A DNA stretch of 64,000 nucleotides from Fibrobacter sp. (GCA_024399065.1 JAKSIB010000016.1:1-64000); one strand, 5' to 3'; shown: positions 1 to 7,227, numbered from the stretch's first letter. The notes: generated from the letters alone by a model not told the origin. Numbers and translations are program-made.

Positions 1-505
1 CTGCGCGCAGTGCTGCGTAGATGTACTTGAATCCCTTGGATGCCATTTCTTCGAGGCGAGCCTGGGTCATGCTGGGTGCTGCCACCGGAATGTTTTCCAT
101 GCCGTACTTGGCGCAAGCAGCGGTGAGGCCTTCGTCGTTATCGAAGGGAAGGTCCGGAATAATGCAAGCGGAAACGCCTGCGTCCTTGCACATCTTCACG
201 AAGTTTTCGACGCCCGGAGTAAATGCCAAGCTACCATAAGTCATGATGTAAATGGGAGTATCCGGATGCATTTCGTGAATCTTCTTCACGATTTCAAGAC
301 CCTGCTTGGTGGAGTAGCCCTTTTCCAAAGCTACGGTAGAAGCGGTCTGAATGGCAGGACCGTCGGCGCTGGGGTCGCTAAAGGCCAACTGGATTTCCAG
401 GATGGATGCGCCGCCCTTTACGAGTGCGTCTGCGATGGCAATAGAAGTTTCACCGTCGGGGAAGCCGGCGATCAAATGAGACATGAGAGTGATAGGTGCG
501 TTCAT
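1..505 (-). CDS. trpA: Tryptophan synthase alpha chain, cut by window edge
   Basis: Cleaves indole-3-glycerol phosphate to indole and glyceraldehyde-3-phosphate and channels indole to TrpB. The first ~168 codons are present; the C-terminus lies beyond base 1. The active-site block is at residues 36-50 (LEIQLAFSDPSADGP): Glu37 and Asp48 align with catalytic E49 and D60 of E. coli TrpA, so the N-terminus is about 12 residues shorter than in E. coli. Two positions that are usually Gly and Pro in this block (LELGIPFSDP) are Gln and Ala. ATG at 505 has AGGA nine bases upstream. trpB lies just upstream, separated by a structured repeat, so the two are probably co-transcribed from the attenuated promoter near 2260. 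Confidence 0.95.
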   Translation of the reverse strand, partial: MNAPITLMSHLIAGFPDGETSIAIADALVKGGASILEIQLAFSDPSADGPAIQTASTVALEKGYSTKQGLEIVKKIHEMHPDTPIYIMTYGSLAFTPGVENFVKMCKDAGVSACIIPDLPFDNDEGLTAACAKYGMENIPVAAPSMTQARLEEMASKGFKYIYAALRA

Positions 506-530
506 TGTTCAAATTCCTGAATAAAATGCT

Positions 531-660
531 AGACGAGAGACGAAAGACGAGAGACGAGAGATGTTAAATTTGCGCCTTTGGCGTTTTTTATGTAGCGGCT
601 ATGCCGCCATTATTTTCTTTCGTCTCTAGTCTGTAGGAGCGTAGCTCCGTTCTCTCGTCT
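531..660 (-). repeat. Structured intercistronic repeat, copy 1 (trpB-trpA gap)
   Basis: About 130 bp filling the trpB-trpA gap. Read with the genes, it begins TAGACGAGAGAACGG, has the palindrome GGAGCTACGCTCC, then GACTAGAGACGAAAGA, two short hairpins (GGCGGCATAGCCGC and CGCCAAAGGCG) and ends in four 7-bp units that are the reverse complement of AGACGAG/ACGAAAG. The outer AGACGAG units are inverted, so the whole element can fold into one long branched hairpin. A second copy with the same plan lies at 10315-10445 in the trpE-trpGD gap. Confidence 0.8.
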
Positions 661-663
661 AAG

Positions 664-1944
664 TTACTTGTTCATAATCTCTGCGTCGTGGATGTCTTCG
701 TTATTGTTCAGACGCTTCAGTTCTGCGGCCAGGAATTCCTTCCACTTTTCGGGGCGGAACACGGGACTGGTAATGAAGATGTCCTTGTCGCCGCGGCCAC
801 TCATGTTGATGATGATAGCCTTGTCCTTGGGGAATTCCTTGGCGATCTTTATGGCGGCGGCACCGGCGTGGGAACTTTCAAGAGCGAAGAGAATGCCTTC
901 GTTCTTGGCGAAGAAGTTTACGGCTTCCAAAGCTTCCTTGTCCAGGATGCTGGTGAATTCAACGCGGCCGGCTTCGCCCAGGGCTGCCAGCTGAGGGCCG
1001 ATACCCATATAGTCGAGACCTGCGGAAATGGAGCGTGTGGGCTGGGACTGACCATCGTCATCTACCAGGAACTTGCTCTTGTAACCTTGAACGATACCAA
1101 CCTTGGCAGCATTGCCCACCATGCGGGCTGCGTTTTCGCCAAGCTTCGGGCCTACGCCACCAGCTTCTGCACCGATGAGGCGAATCTTTTCATTTTCAAT
1201 AAACGGAGTGAACACGCCAATGGAGTTGGAACCGCCACCAACGCAAGCCACGATGGCTGCGATGTCCAGGTTGCGTTCTGCAGCCTGACGCTTCACTTCT
1301 TCACCGATGATGCTCTGGAAAGTACGGACGATATCGGGGAACGGTGCGGGACCGAGAGCGGAACCCAAAACGTAGTGGGTAGTAGCAAAGTTGGTTGCCC
1401 AGTCGCGCATGGCTTCGTTCACGGCATCCTTCAGAGTGCGGCTACCGCTGGTAACGGGCACCACCTTGGCACCGTAAAGTTCCATGGTGGCTACGTTTGG
1501 CTGTTGGCGACGAACGTCAACTTCGCCCATATAGACGATGCATTCCAGGCCCAGCTTTGCGCAAGCGGCTGCAGTGGCGAGACCGTGCTGACCTGCGCCA
1601 GTTTCTGCGATAATGCGGGTCTTGCCCATCTTCTTTGCCAAGAGGCACTGGCCGATGGCGTTGTTGATCTTGTGGGCGCCGGTGTTGGCGAGACCTTCCA
1701 GCTTGATGTAGATCTGAGCGCCGCCCAGGAGTTCTGTTGCGGTGGGGGCGTAGTACAGCGGAGTTTCGCGGCCAATGTAGTCGCGCTGGATGATACGCAG
1801 TTCTTCCAGGAATTCCGGGTCCTTGATGTACTTGTTGAAAGCTTCTTCAAGATCGTCCAAAGGACGGCGGATGATTTCGGCTACATACTTGCCGCCGAAC
1901 TCGTTGAAAAAGCCGTTATCTGATTCTACCAGAGATTTTGCCAT
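664..1944 (-). CDS. trpB: Tryptophan synthase beta chain
   Basis: PLP enzyme that condenses indole with serine to make tryptophan, in complex with TrpA. It has 426 residues, somewhat longer than E. coli TrpB (397), with extra residues at the C-terminus after the glycine-rich SGRGDKD. The PLP lysine is K92 in GAHKINNAIG, the catalytic Glu is E114 in AETGAGQHG, and the phosphate-binding loop is GGGSNSIG near 236-243. ATG at 1944 is preceded by three bases and a degenerate array of CCTG heptads rather than a Shine-Dalgarno sequence. A trp attenuator and promoter lie 130-330 bases upstream; trpA follows. Confidence 0.98.
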   Translation of the reverse strand: MAKSLVESDNGFFNEFGGKYVAEIIRRPLDDLEEAFNKYIKDPEFLEELRIIQRDYIGRETPLYYAPTATELLGGAQIYIKLEGLANTGAHKINNAIGQCLLAKKMGKTRIIAETGAGQHGLATAAACAKLGLECIVYMGEVDVRRQQPNVATMELYGAKVVPVTSGSRTLKDAVNEAMRDWATNFATTHYVLGSALGPAPFPDIVRTFQSIIGEEVKRQAAERNLDIAAIVACVGGGSNSIGVFTPFIENEKIRLIGAEAGGVGPKLGENAARMVGNAAKVGIVQGYKSKFLVDDDGQSQPTRSISAGLDYMGIGPQLAALGEAGRVEFTSILDKEALEAVNFFAKNEGILFALESSHAGAAAIKIAKEFPKDKAIIINMSGRGDKDIFITSPVFRPEKWKEFLAAELKRLNNNEDIHDAEIMNK

Positions 1945-1947
1945 ATT

Positions 1948-1990
1948 CAGGTCTTCAGGTTTCAGGTCGTTCGCTTCGAGGTCGGCAAAC
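1948..1990 (-). repeat. Degenerate heptad array before trpB start
   Basis: Read towards trpB, the sequence ends ACGACCTGAAACCTG then AAGACCTG, AAT and ATG: near-heptad NNNCCTG units (one is 8 bp) with a 3-base spacer to the start codon. It matches, in degraded form, the perfect arrays before trpCF, rnhB and proB. Confidence 0.6.
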
Positions 1991-2073
1991 GGCCCTTGAG
2001 GTTAAGGTTGCGCGGCATAGCCGCTGTTTTAAACGTCTAAAAAATAGCTTTTTTAGGCGCAGGCCCTAGATTA

Positions 2074-2182
2074 CCTGGAGGATTCTAAATGTCTTTGGGG
2101 AAAAATAAAAGCCTCCAGGGAGTCTGGAAGCCTTTTGCCTTGATCAACTAAACTTGCAAAAACCAGACTCTATGTTAGAGTC
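2074..2182 (-). promoter_or_regulatory. trp attenuator (copy 1) upstream of trpB
   Basis: Four classic attenuator segments are visible on the minus strand. The 1:2 hairpin GACTCTA-ACA-TAGAGTC (2166-2182) overlaps the leader stop codon. Segment 2 contains GAGTCTGG, complementary to CCAGACTC in the 5' arm of the terminator, giving a 2:3 antiterminator. The 3:4 terminator is at 2101-2136. A fifth segment CCTCCAGG (2074-2081) is complementary to CCTGGAGG in the terminator 3' arm. Stalling at the Trp-Trp codons of the leader would free segment 2 and allow readthrough into trpB-trpA. Confidence 0.88.
2101..2136 (-). terminator. Attenuator terminator, copy 1
   Basis: Read leftwards: AAAAGGCTTCCAG, loop ACTCC, then CTGGAGGCTTTT, followed by ATTTTT. 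A 12-bp stem with G-U pairs and a U-rich tail; alternative to the antiterminator. Confidence 0.85.
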
Positions 2183-2234
2183 CGCGCCACCATCGGCCGT
2201 CAAAGTTTTCGCAAAGCACGTTAATCATCTTCAT
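2175..2234 (-). CDS. trpL: trp leader peptide, copy 1
   Basis: A 19-codon ORF, MKMINVLCENFDGRWWRGL, with two adjacent Trp codons four codons before the stop, exactly where a stalled ribosome would cover the 1:2 hairpin. It differs from the trpE-side copy by four bases and one residue (Glu9 for Lys9), so the reading frame is conserved. No Shine-Dalgarno sequence is visible and the predicted -10 box ends only 7 bases before the ATG, so translation may be leaderless. Confidence 0.85.
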   Translation of the reverse strand: MKMINVLCENFDGRWWRGL

Positions 2235-2241
2235 GTGCCAA

Positions 2242-2270
2242 AATTTATGAATATCCCTAAAAATTGGCAA
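2242..2270 (-). promoter_or_regulatory. Predicted sigma-70 promoter of trpL-trpB
   Basis: TTGCCA (-35), 17-base spacer, TAAATT (-10), read leftwards. The same boxes with the same spacing occur before the trpE leader, and the -10-to-ATG distance (7 bases) is identical. Confidence 0.6.
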
Positions 2271-2700
2271 GGGGAAGGGGGAGGATTGTCGGGAAAAATT
2301 ACCGAAAGTGAGCGATTGTTTTTACCTGGTTCAAAAGAGCCCCTATAAGAAAAATTGACTAAAAAGTCAAACTTTTGTGATGCTTTGGGGAGATAAGTAT
2401 GACCAATCACGCCTATATGGGGGCAAAGAGGGAGGTGCGGGGCTCAGGTTATGTATGTTTATGTGTTACGGGTAGTATTTTTCGTTTAGTATTTCAGAAA
2501 AAGTATGACCAGTTAAACGAAAATAGGTAGTGTTTTGATTAGTTTGTTTGTAAATAATCATACTTTTGTTGTTTGTTTTTATGAGAAGTATGACTTTTTG
2601 CTTGCGAATATGTTGATGAACACCGTTTCTCGCGCATGAAAGGCATTTTCCCCCAGGTTCAAAAAGAACCCCTATAAGATTAAAACAGCAAAATCTGAAT
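2271..2700. other. AT-rich non-coding stretch with short repeats
   Basis: No credible gene. It contains two copies of a motif built on GGTTCAAAAAGAACC followed by CCTATAAGA (2325-2350 and 2653-2679), a perfect inverted repeat TTGACT-AAAA-AGTCAA (2355-2370), and three scattered GTATGAC words (near 2397, 2499, 2589). Composition is clearly more AT-rich than the trp genes, suggesting acquired or decayed DNA. Confidence 0.5.
2653..2679. repeat. GGTTC/GAACC hairpin repeat
   Basis: CCAGGTTCAAAAAGAACC then CCTATAAGA. Related copies lie at 2325-2350 (same 3' half) and 3291-3320 (same 5' half, with TTTTCCCC). Together these bracket the acetyltransferase and the gene remnant. They could be terminators or recombination sites. 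Confidence 0.5.
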
Positions 2701-3105
2701 TTATGTCCATAATGATGTAATAAACATTGGTGATGCATCATTACTTTTTACAAATCCACATTGCTCATAAAAATGTAATTCGTTATCATATGCAATAACT
2801 GCTACTCTCAGATAATCTTTATAATGTTCTTTCATCATAGCTACCAATGTTCTTCCTATCGTGTTTCCATGATATTGTGGATTTACTAACAAATAATGAA
2901 CATATGCATTCATAATTCCATCATCCATAGCACAAATCATTCCTACAAGTTTTTCCCCTTCCCATGCAGAATACACAGTCTGGAAATTTTTCATTGCTAC
3001 TACTAACTTATCTGGATAATGACCTGATGACCATTCAACAGAAAGAAATAAGTCCTTCAATTGTTCAGCTTCAAATTCGTGAATTTCTTTATATTCTATA
3101 CTCAT
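2701..3105 (-). CDS. GNAT-family N-acetyltransferase
   Basis: A 134-residue acetyl-CoA-dependent transferase of the GNAT fold; the substrate cannot be told. The acetyl-CoA-binding region is LLVNPQYHGNTIGRTLVAMM (residues ~72-91), a slightly divergent Q/RxxGxG/A motif, followed by a C-terminal NELHFYEQCGFV typical of the family. ATG at 3105 has AAGGGAA upstream. AT-rich codon use unlike the flanking trp genes suggests horizontal acquisition. It sits alone, between copies of a GGTTC/GAACC repeat, in the gap between trpCF and trpB. Confidence 0.85.
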   Translation of the reverse strand: MSIEYKEIHEFEAEQLKDLFLSVEWSSGHYPDKLVVAMKNFQTVYSAWEGEKLVGMICAMDDGIMNAYVHYLLVNPQYHGNTIGRTLVAMMKEHYKDYLRVAVIAYDNELHFYEQCGFVKSNDASPMFITSLWT

Positions 3106-3147
3106 TTTACAATTTCCCTTCTAACACTAAAAATCGGAATTTATCTG

Positions 3148-3318
3148 TTAATCTACAATATATTTAGGAGCCACGAATAATGTTTCTTCGTTGCCATATA
3201 TTTCATTGTGATAAATCTCTGACCATTTATCCTTATCAATCTCTTCAATTGATACAGAAACAACATCCTGGCTTAATTCAAATTCTTCAGTTTTCCCCGG
3301 GTTCAAAAAAGAACATTC
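3148..3318 (-). pseudogene. 3' remnant of an unknown gene
   Basis: An open frame of about 56 codons ending in TAA at 3148-3150 encodes a protein-like acidic sequence (parts: SVSIEEIDKDKWSEIYHNEI, ETLFVAPKYIVD). It has no ATG or GTG and is cut upstream by a stop at 3319, right at the GGTTC/GAACC repeat (3291-3320). I read it as the C-terminal end of a truncated gene. I do not recognise the family. Confidence 0.45.
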
Positions 3319-3352
3319 CTAAAACAGAATGTCCTTTAAGTAAACCAAAATT

Positions 3353-3394
3353 CTACTGAAAACTTTTGCTTGATTTGGAAAAAGTTTTCAGTAG
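3353..3394 (-). terminator. Hairpin downstream of trpCF
   Basis: A perfect 15-bp stem CTACTGAAAACTTTT / AAAAGTTTTCAGTAG with an ~12-base loop, just after the trpCF stop, followed on the minus strand by AATTTTGGTTT. Likely the trpCF terminator, though the U tract is interrupted. Confidence 0.6.
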
Positions 3395-3409
3395 GAATGA
3401 TTCTGTTTT

Positions 3410-5044
3410 TTACAAGCTATTGATTGCTGCAAACAGCTGCATCATCTTTTCTGTGTTCTTGACGCCGGGAGCATCTTCTACGCCGCTGGACACGTCCACA
3501 AGTTCGGGGGAGAACTTTGCGCAAATGTCGCCGATGTTCTCGGGAGTGATGCCGCCGGCGAGCCAGAAGGGTGTTTCGCCTGCTTTTTCGCGGAGCAGTT
3601 CTTCGGGAATACGTTTTCCGGATCCACCGGGGATGCCTTCTACCTTGGCGTCCAGAAGGACGCGGGGTTCACCGTGCTTGCGAATGGCGGCGAAGTTTTC
3701 GAAGTCTTCTGCGGAACCGATGCGAAGGGCGTTGTAGCAGGGGAGGGACGGAGACTGGGCGGCGCTTGCTACTTCTGCGGGAATTGCGTCAAATGCGGGT
3801 GCTGCAAATCCGTGGAACTGCACTGCGTCCAGAACGCCTTCGGCCGCAAGCTTAATGGCGGTCTTGCCTTCTTCTGTGGTGGTCTCGGTAATGACGCCAA
3901 CAAACAGGGGGCAAAGCTTACCTTCCGCTTCGTATTCGCTACGGAGCAGCTGGGTGAAGTCGCGGACGAACTTTTCGTTAGTCAGACGTTTTGTGTTGCT
4001 GAAAACGAAGCCCAGCATGTCGGCGCCCATTTCGGCGGCGGCAAAACCGTCTTCTTCGCGAGTGATGCCGCAAATCTTGACCATGGGAATCTTGTGTGCG
4101 GCGCGTTCTGCGTCGGCGCTTTCCATACTTGCGTCTGCCATAGCAGCGGCGTAGGCGGCGCGTTTGGCGTCACGGCGTTCTGCAAAGGTCTTCCAGAAGT
4201 CACCGCGGCGGTTATCTTCGGCGGTGCCAAATGCGGCAACTAGCTTTGCTGCTAGGGGCGGGTTCTTTGCCACGGCTTCGCCAACGAGAATTCCCTTGAA
4301 GCCCAGACTGCGGGCGAATGCGGCGTCGGCAGGAGTGTGTACTCCACTTTCAAAAACAGCCTTTGCCGGCAGCTTGTTGCGGATAGCTGCAGGAACCATG
4401 GGGTCGATGTGGAAGGTTGCCAGGTCGCGGGAATTTACGCCTGCAACGATGGTGCGTTCGGCACTTTTTGCTGCGTCGCCGGCAGCTTCCTTGTCCAACG
4501 TTTCCAAAACAAGATTCAGCTTTCTCAGATCATCCGGTTCACGGACTTCCACAAAAGCCTGCATCTCAAAACTCTGGGCGCGCTTGGCCATCTTGATCAG
4601 CTGTTCGTCATCCAGGATGCGGGCGATCAAAAGAACCGCGTCGGCACCGCAGCGGTAGGCGATGTCGATTTCGTCTTCGAACAGCAAGAAGTCCTTACGG
4701 AGCACGGCGCACTTCTTGGTGCCATCTCCATTATCCACGGCCTTGGCCACCGCAATCAGGTCTGCCAAAGTTCCCTTGAAGTAGTTGGTTTCTGTAAGCA
4801 CAGAAATTGCCTGTGCGCCGGCGGCGGCGTAAGTGCATGCCAAATCCGCAGGAACCAAGTCCGGGGCGATGTCCCCCTTGGAGGGCGAAGCTCGCTTGAC
4901 TTCGAGAATGGGACCCGGGCGGCCGAGAAATTCGCAACGGCCAACGGTACGCTTTTCGGGAATGTCAAAGCCAAAGGTGAGACCAAGGCGTTCAATGTCT
5001 GCACGTCTCTTGTCTACAATCTTCTTTAAAATATCTTCGCTCAT
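3410..5044 (-). CDS. trpCF: Bifunctional indole-3-glycerol-phosphate synthase / phosphoribosylanthranilate isomerase
   Basis: Two consecutive TIM barrels in 544 residues catalyse the isomerisation and ring closure that turn phosphoribosylanthranilate into indole-3-glycerol phosphate. IGPS spans ~1-275 with ILEVKRASPSKG (47-57), VLRKDFL (114-120), GVNSRDL and ESGVHTP. A charged, alanine-rich linker covers ~276-319. PRAI spans ~320-544 with KICGIT (catalytic Cys325), LDAVQFHG, VLLDAKVEG, GGSGK and LAGGITPEN. E. coli has the same IGPS-PRAI fusion. ATG at 5044 follows the longest heptad array in the window with no Shine-Dalgarno. No trp attenuator is seen upstream, unlike trpE and trpB. Confidence 0.97.
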   Translation of the reverse strand: MSEDILKKIVDKRRADIERLGLTFGFDIPEKRTVGRCEFLGRPGPILEVKRASPSKGDIAPDLVPADLACTYAAAGAQAISVLTETNYFKGTLADLIAVAKAVDNGDGTKKCAVLRKDFLLFEDEIDIAYRCGADAVLLIARILDDEQLIKMAKRAQSFEMQAFVEVREPDDLRKLNLVLETLDKEAAGDAAKSAERTIVAGVNSRDLATFHIDPMVPAAIRNKLPAKAVFESGVHTPADAAFARSLGFKGILVGEAVAKNPPLAAKLVAAFGTAEDNRRGDFWKTFAERRDAKRAAYAAAMADASMESADAERAAHKIPMVKICGITREEDGFAAAEMGADMLGFVFSNTKRLTNEKFVRDFTQLLRSEYEAEGKLCPLFVGVITETTTEEGKTAIKLAAEGVLDAVQFHGFAAPAFDAIPAEVASAAQSPSLPCYNALRIGSAEDFENFAAIRKHGEPRVLLDAKVEGIPGGSGKRIPEELLREKAGETPFWLAGGITPENIGDICAKFSPELVDVSSGVEDAPGVKNTEKMMQLFAAINSL

Positions 5045-5047
5045 TTA

Positions 5048-5124
5048 TAGGTTCCAGGTTCGAGGCACGAGGCGCGAGGTTCCAGGTTCGAGGCTCCAGG
5101 TACGAGGTTTGATGTTCGAGGCCC
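5048..5124 (-). repeat. NNNCCTS heptad array before trpCF start
   Basis: Eleven consecutive 7-bp units, read towards trpCF as GAACCTS, GTGCCTC, GCGCCTC, AAACCTC and variants; the CCT core is kept in all but one (GAACATC). The array ends exactly three bases (TAA) before ATG. Because 7 is not a multiple of 3, the array reads through all frames and is not coding. Confidence 0.85.
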
Positions 5125-5235
5125 TGGATGCGGGGGCTTGAAATTTTACCTGCAAAATTTAGAAAAAAAGATAAATGAAAAATTGCGTTGGGAAATCGGC
5201 TTGCGTTGTTTTGTTGAAATAGTTATATTCTAGCA

Positions 5236-5640
5236 GTGCAGATACAAAAGGACATAATCAAGTCTAAGTTGCAGGACTATTTTGCGCATCAGGATTCCAT
5301 TGATGCGGTAATCCTTTATGGCTCCTTTGCGAAAGGTAATTTCAACGAGTATAGCGATATTGACCTTGTGGTCCATTCAAAGGAAAGCCTGGATTTTGAT
5401 TCGCTTGCGACAATGCAGGTGGAATTGAGTCTTCTTTGCGGTCGAGAAATCGATATTTCGGATTTATCCAAGGCCGAGGGTGTATTTTTGCATCAGGTGA
5501 TGACCACCGGTGAACGTATCAAGTTTGACCATGCGGTATTCCACAAGTACCTTATGAAGGCCCTCTATTTTTACGAGGATTTTTTACCGATTATCCGTGC
5601 TTGCCGTGCAGAAAAAATAAAGAGGTTTGTTAATGGATAA
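5236..5640 (+). CDS. mntA: MntA-type antitoxin nucleotidyltransferase
   Basis: A minimal nucleotidyltransferase of 134 residues that neutralises the adjacent HEPN toxin; in characterised HepT-MntA pairs it AMPylates a toxin tyrosine. The signature GSFAKGNFNEYSDIDL (29-44) gives the GSx10DxD metal and nucleotide site with D41 and D43. The only suitable start is GTG at 5236; no strong ribosome site precedes it. The stop overlaps the toxin start by 8 bases (ATGGATAA), the usual coupling of this module. It is transcribed against the trp genes. Confidence 0.88.
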   Translation: MQIQKDIIKSKLQDYFAHQDSIDAVILYGSFAKGNFNEYSDIDLVVHSKESLDFDSLATMQVELSLLCGREIDISDLSKAEGVFLHQVMTTGERIKFDHAVFHKYLMKALYFYEDFLPIIRACRAEKIKRFVNG

Positions 5641-6037
5641 GGATGTACTTCAAGCGAAATTAGAAATGCTTATGCGTTGTGTTGAACGCATAAAGTCGCA
5701 AAATATCCAGACTTTGGAAGACCTTGAAAACAGTTTGGATAAACAAGATATTATCCTTTTGAATTTGCAAAGAGCCGTTCAGGTGTGCGTGGATATTGGT
5801 AATCACATTGTAGTTGATTACGGAGCATCGCCAGTTACCATGGCGGATACTTTCAAAATTTTATTTGAGAAAAATGTGATTTCAAAATCCAATGCAGATA
5901 ATTTAGCGAAGGCTGTTGGTTTTAGAAATATCGCAGTACATCAATACGAAGTTATTGACAACAAAATAATTTACTCCATTGTCAAGAATAACCTAAGCGA
6001 TTTTGTTGAATTTGCTGCGAGCATTGCCCGCTTGTAA
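5633..6037 (+). CDS. hepT: HepT-type HEPN ribonuclease toxin
   Basis: A 134-residue all-alpha HEPN (DUF86/HepT) protein, the RNase toxin of the HepT-MntA system. RNIAVHQY at 98-105 is the RX4HXY signature: R98 and H103 would be catalytic and Y105 the tyrosine modified by MntA. The start is placed at ATG 5633, with AGAGG seven bases upstream, not at the in-frame TTG at 5627. It overlaps the end of mntA. All key residues are present, so the toxin looks intact. Confidence 0.88.
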   Translation: MDKDVLQAKLEMLMRCVERIKSQNIQTLEDLENSLDKQDIILLNLQRAVQVCVDIGNHIVVDYGASPVTMADTFKILFEKNVISKSNADNLAKAVGFRNIAVHQYEVIDNKIIYSIVKNNLSDFVEFAASIARL

Positions 6038-6129
6038 GGGCTGAGTTAGCACTTGTCTGTTGTGCTTATCTATAAAAAAGCGTATATTTCTATTTACAGA
6101 TAATCTCCATTTTGCCCTAGGAGTTTTAT

Positions 6130-7227
6130 ATGCGTAAAAAGATTTCACTGATGCTTCCGCTGCTTTGTGCACCACTGGCTTTTTGGGCCTGCGGTGACGG
6201 CGAATCCAGTTCCGGGGCTTCTGCAAATGGTTCCGTATCCGAGTCCGATTTGGTTGTTGCGACTTTCGATGATTTGCCTGTTTGCAGCGACAAGCGTGAG
6301 GGCGCTACCGCCTACGTGAAGGATGAAAAGACCGCCTACATCTGCGAAGACGGCAAATGGATTTCCGATGACGAAACGGACGGCGACGATTCCTCGTCGA
6401 GTGTCAAGCCGGGCAGTTCCTCCTCCTCTGTCAAGCCAGGCTCTTCCAGTAGCAAGAAGGACGACCCGATGTCCAGTAGCAGTATAGTTAGCTCTAGTAG
6501 CTCTGCTGTAAAAGTTGAATCGTCCAGTAGTAGTCGCGGTCTTTTTGATATGACGAAGGATGAATTCTTGAATCCGAAGGTTTCGTATGGCGAGATGACT
6601 GACACCCGCGACAATAAGACCTATAAGACCGTAAAGATCGATGATCAGGTATGGATGGCCGAGAACCTGAACTATGCCGATTCTACAAAAATGCCGAGCC
6701 TGAAGGGTAAGTCCTGGTGCTATGACAATAAGGCTGAAAACTGCGATGTAACCGGTCGCCTTTACATCTGGGCTGCAGCCATTGACTCAGTTGCCTTGGC
6801 AAACGATGCAGACAATCCTCAGATTTGCGGCTACGGCGTAGAATGTACGCTGCCGACAGTTGTTCAAGGCGTGTGCCCCGAAGGCTGGCACCTGCCGACA
6901 TACGAAGAATGGGAGACCTTGTTCACAGCGGTGGGTGGCTCTAGTAAGGCGGGTACGGCACTCAAGTCGCAGACCGGCTGGAAATCGCAGACGGGCGATG
7001 CTGCCGATAGGGATGCCTACGGCTTCTCCGCGCTCCCTGCAGGCTACAGACACTACCGTGACGGTTTCGGCAGAGCCGGCGACTACGCCTACTTCTGGTC
7101 TACTCGCGAGACCAATATCGGCGGCGCCTACTACATGGTTTTGTACTACGACTACGAGTATGCCGCCCTGAAAGGCACCTATAAGGACGACGGCTTCTCC
7201 GTTCGTTGTCTCCAAGACTCCAATTAA
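6130..7227 (+). CDS. FISUMP-domain surface lipoprotein
   Basis: A 365-residue exported lipoprotein. A signal peptide ends in a lipobox LAFWAC (Cys21). A small domain (~40-80) is followed by serine-rich linkers of SSSS/SVKPGSSSS type (~88-138), then a C-terminal domain (~150-365) of the Fibrobacter major-paralogue family (TIGR02145): DDQVWMAENLNY, CPEGWHLPTYEEW, FSALPAGYR, FWSTRE, FSVRCLQ. The fold resembles formylglycine-enzyme/C-type-lectin-like domains. Function is unknown; a surface or carbohydrate-related role is only inferred. TAGGAG precedes ATG. Its last codons and 3' flank are duplicated at 8563-8603. Confidence 0.9.
   Translation: MRKKISLMLPLLCAPLAFWACGDGESSSGASANGSVSESDLVVATFDDLPVCSDKREGATAYVKDEKTAYICEDGKWISDDETDGDDSSSSVKPGSSSSSVKPGSSSSKKDDPMSSSSIVSSSSSAVKVESSSSSRGLFDMTKDEFLNPKVSYGEMTDTRDNKTYKTVKIDDQVWMAENLNYADSTKMPSLKGKSWCYDNKAENCDVTGRLYIWAAAIDSVALANDADNPQICGYGVECTLPTVVQGVCPEGWHLPTYEEWETLFTAVGGSSKAGTALKSQTGWKSQTGDAADRDAYGFSALPAGYRHYRDGFGRAGDYAYFWSTRETNIGGAYYMVLYYDYEYAALKGTYKDDGFSVRCLQDSN

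Noticed and set aside
688-1923. A 411-codon open frame antisense to trpB
   Set aside because: Overlaps trpB fully; its translation is low-complexity and matches nothing. It arises from codon bias of the real gene. The same holds for long antisense frames opposite rapA (35042-37999), mutS, tolB and the pentapeptide gene.
2466-2741. A 91-codon frame in the AT-rich gap next to the acetyltransferase
   Set aside because: Overlaps the end of the GNAT gene, has no ribosome site, and its sequence does not look protein-like.
2325-3320. Integron attC sites
   Set aside because: The repeat has a hairpin but not the usual GTTRRRY/RYYYAAC boundaries, and no integrase is in the window; kept only as a repeat.
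5048-5124. Heptad arrays as CRISPR or as coding repeats
   Set aside because: Units are only 7 bp, contiguous without spacers, and shift frame each unit.
5125-5235. A third trp attenuator before trpCF
   Set aside because: Searched on the minus strand: no short ORF with tandem Trp codons and no terminator/antiterminator pair.
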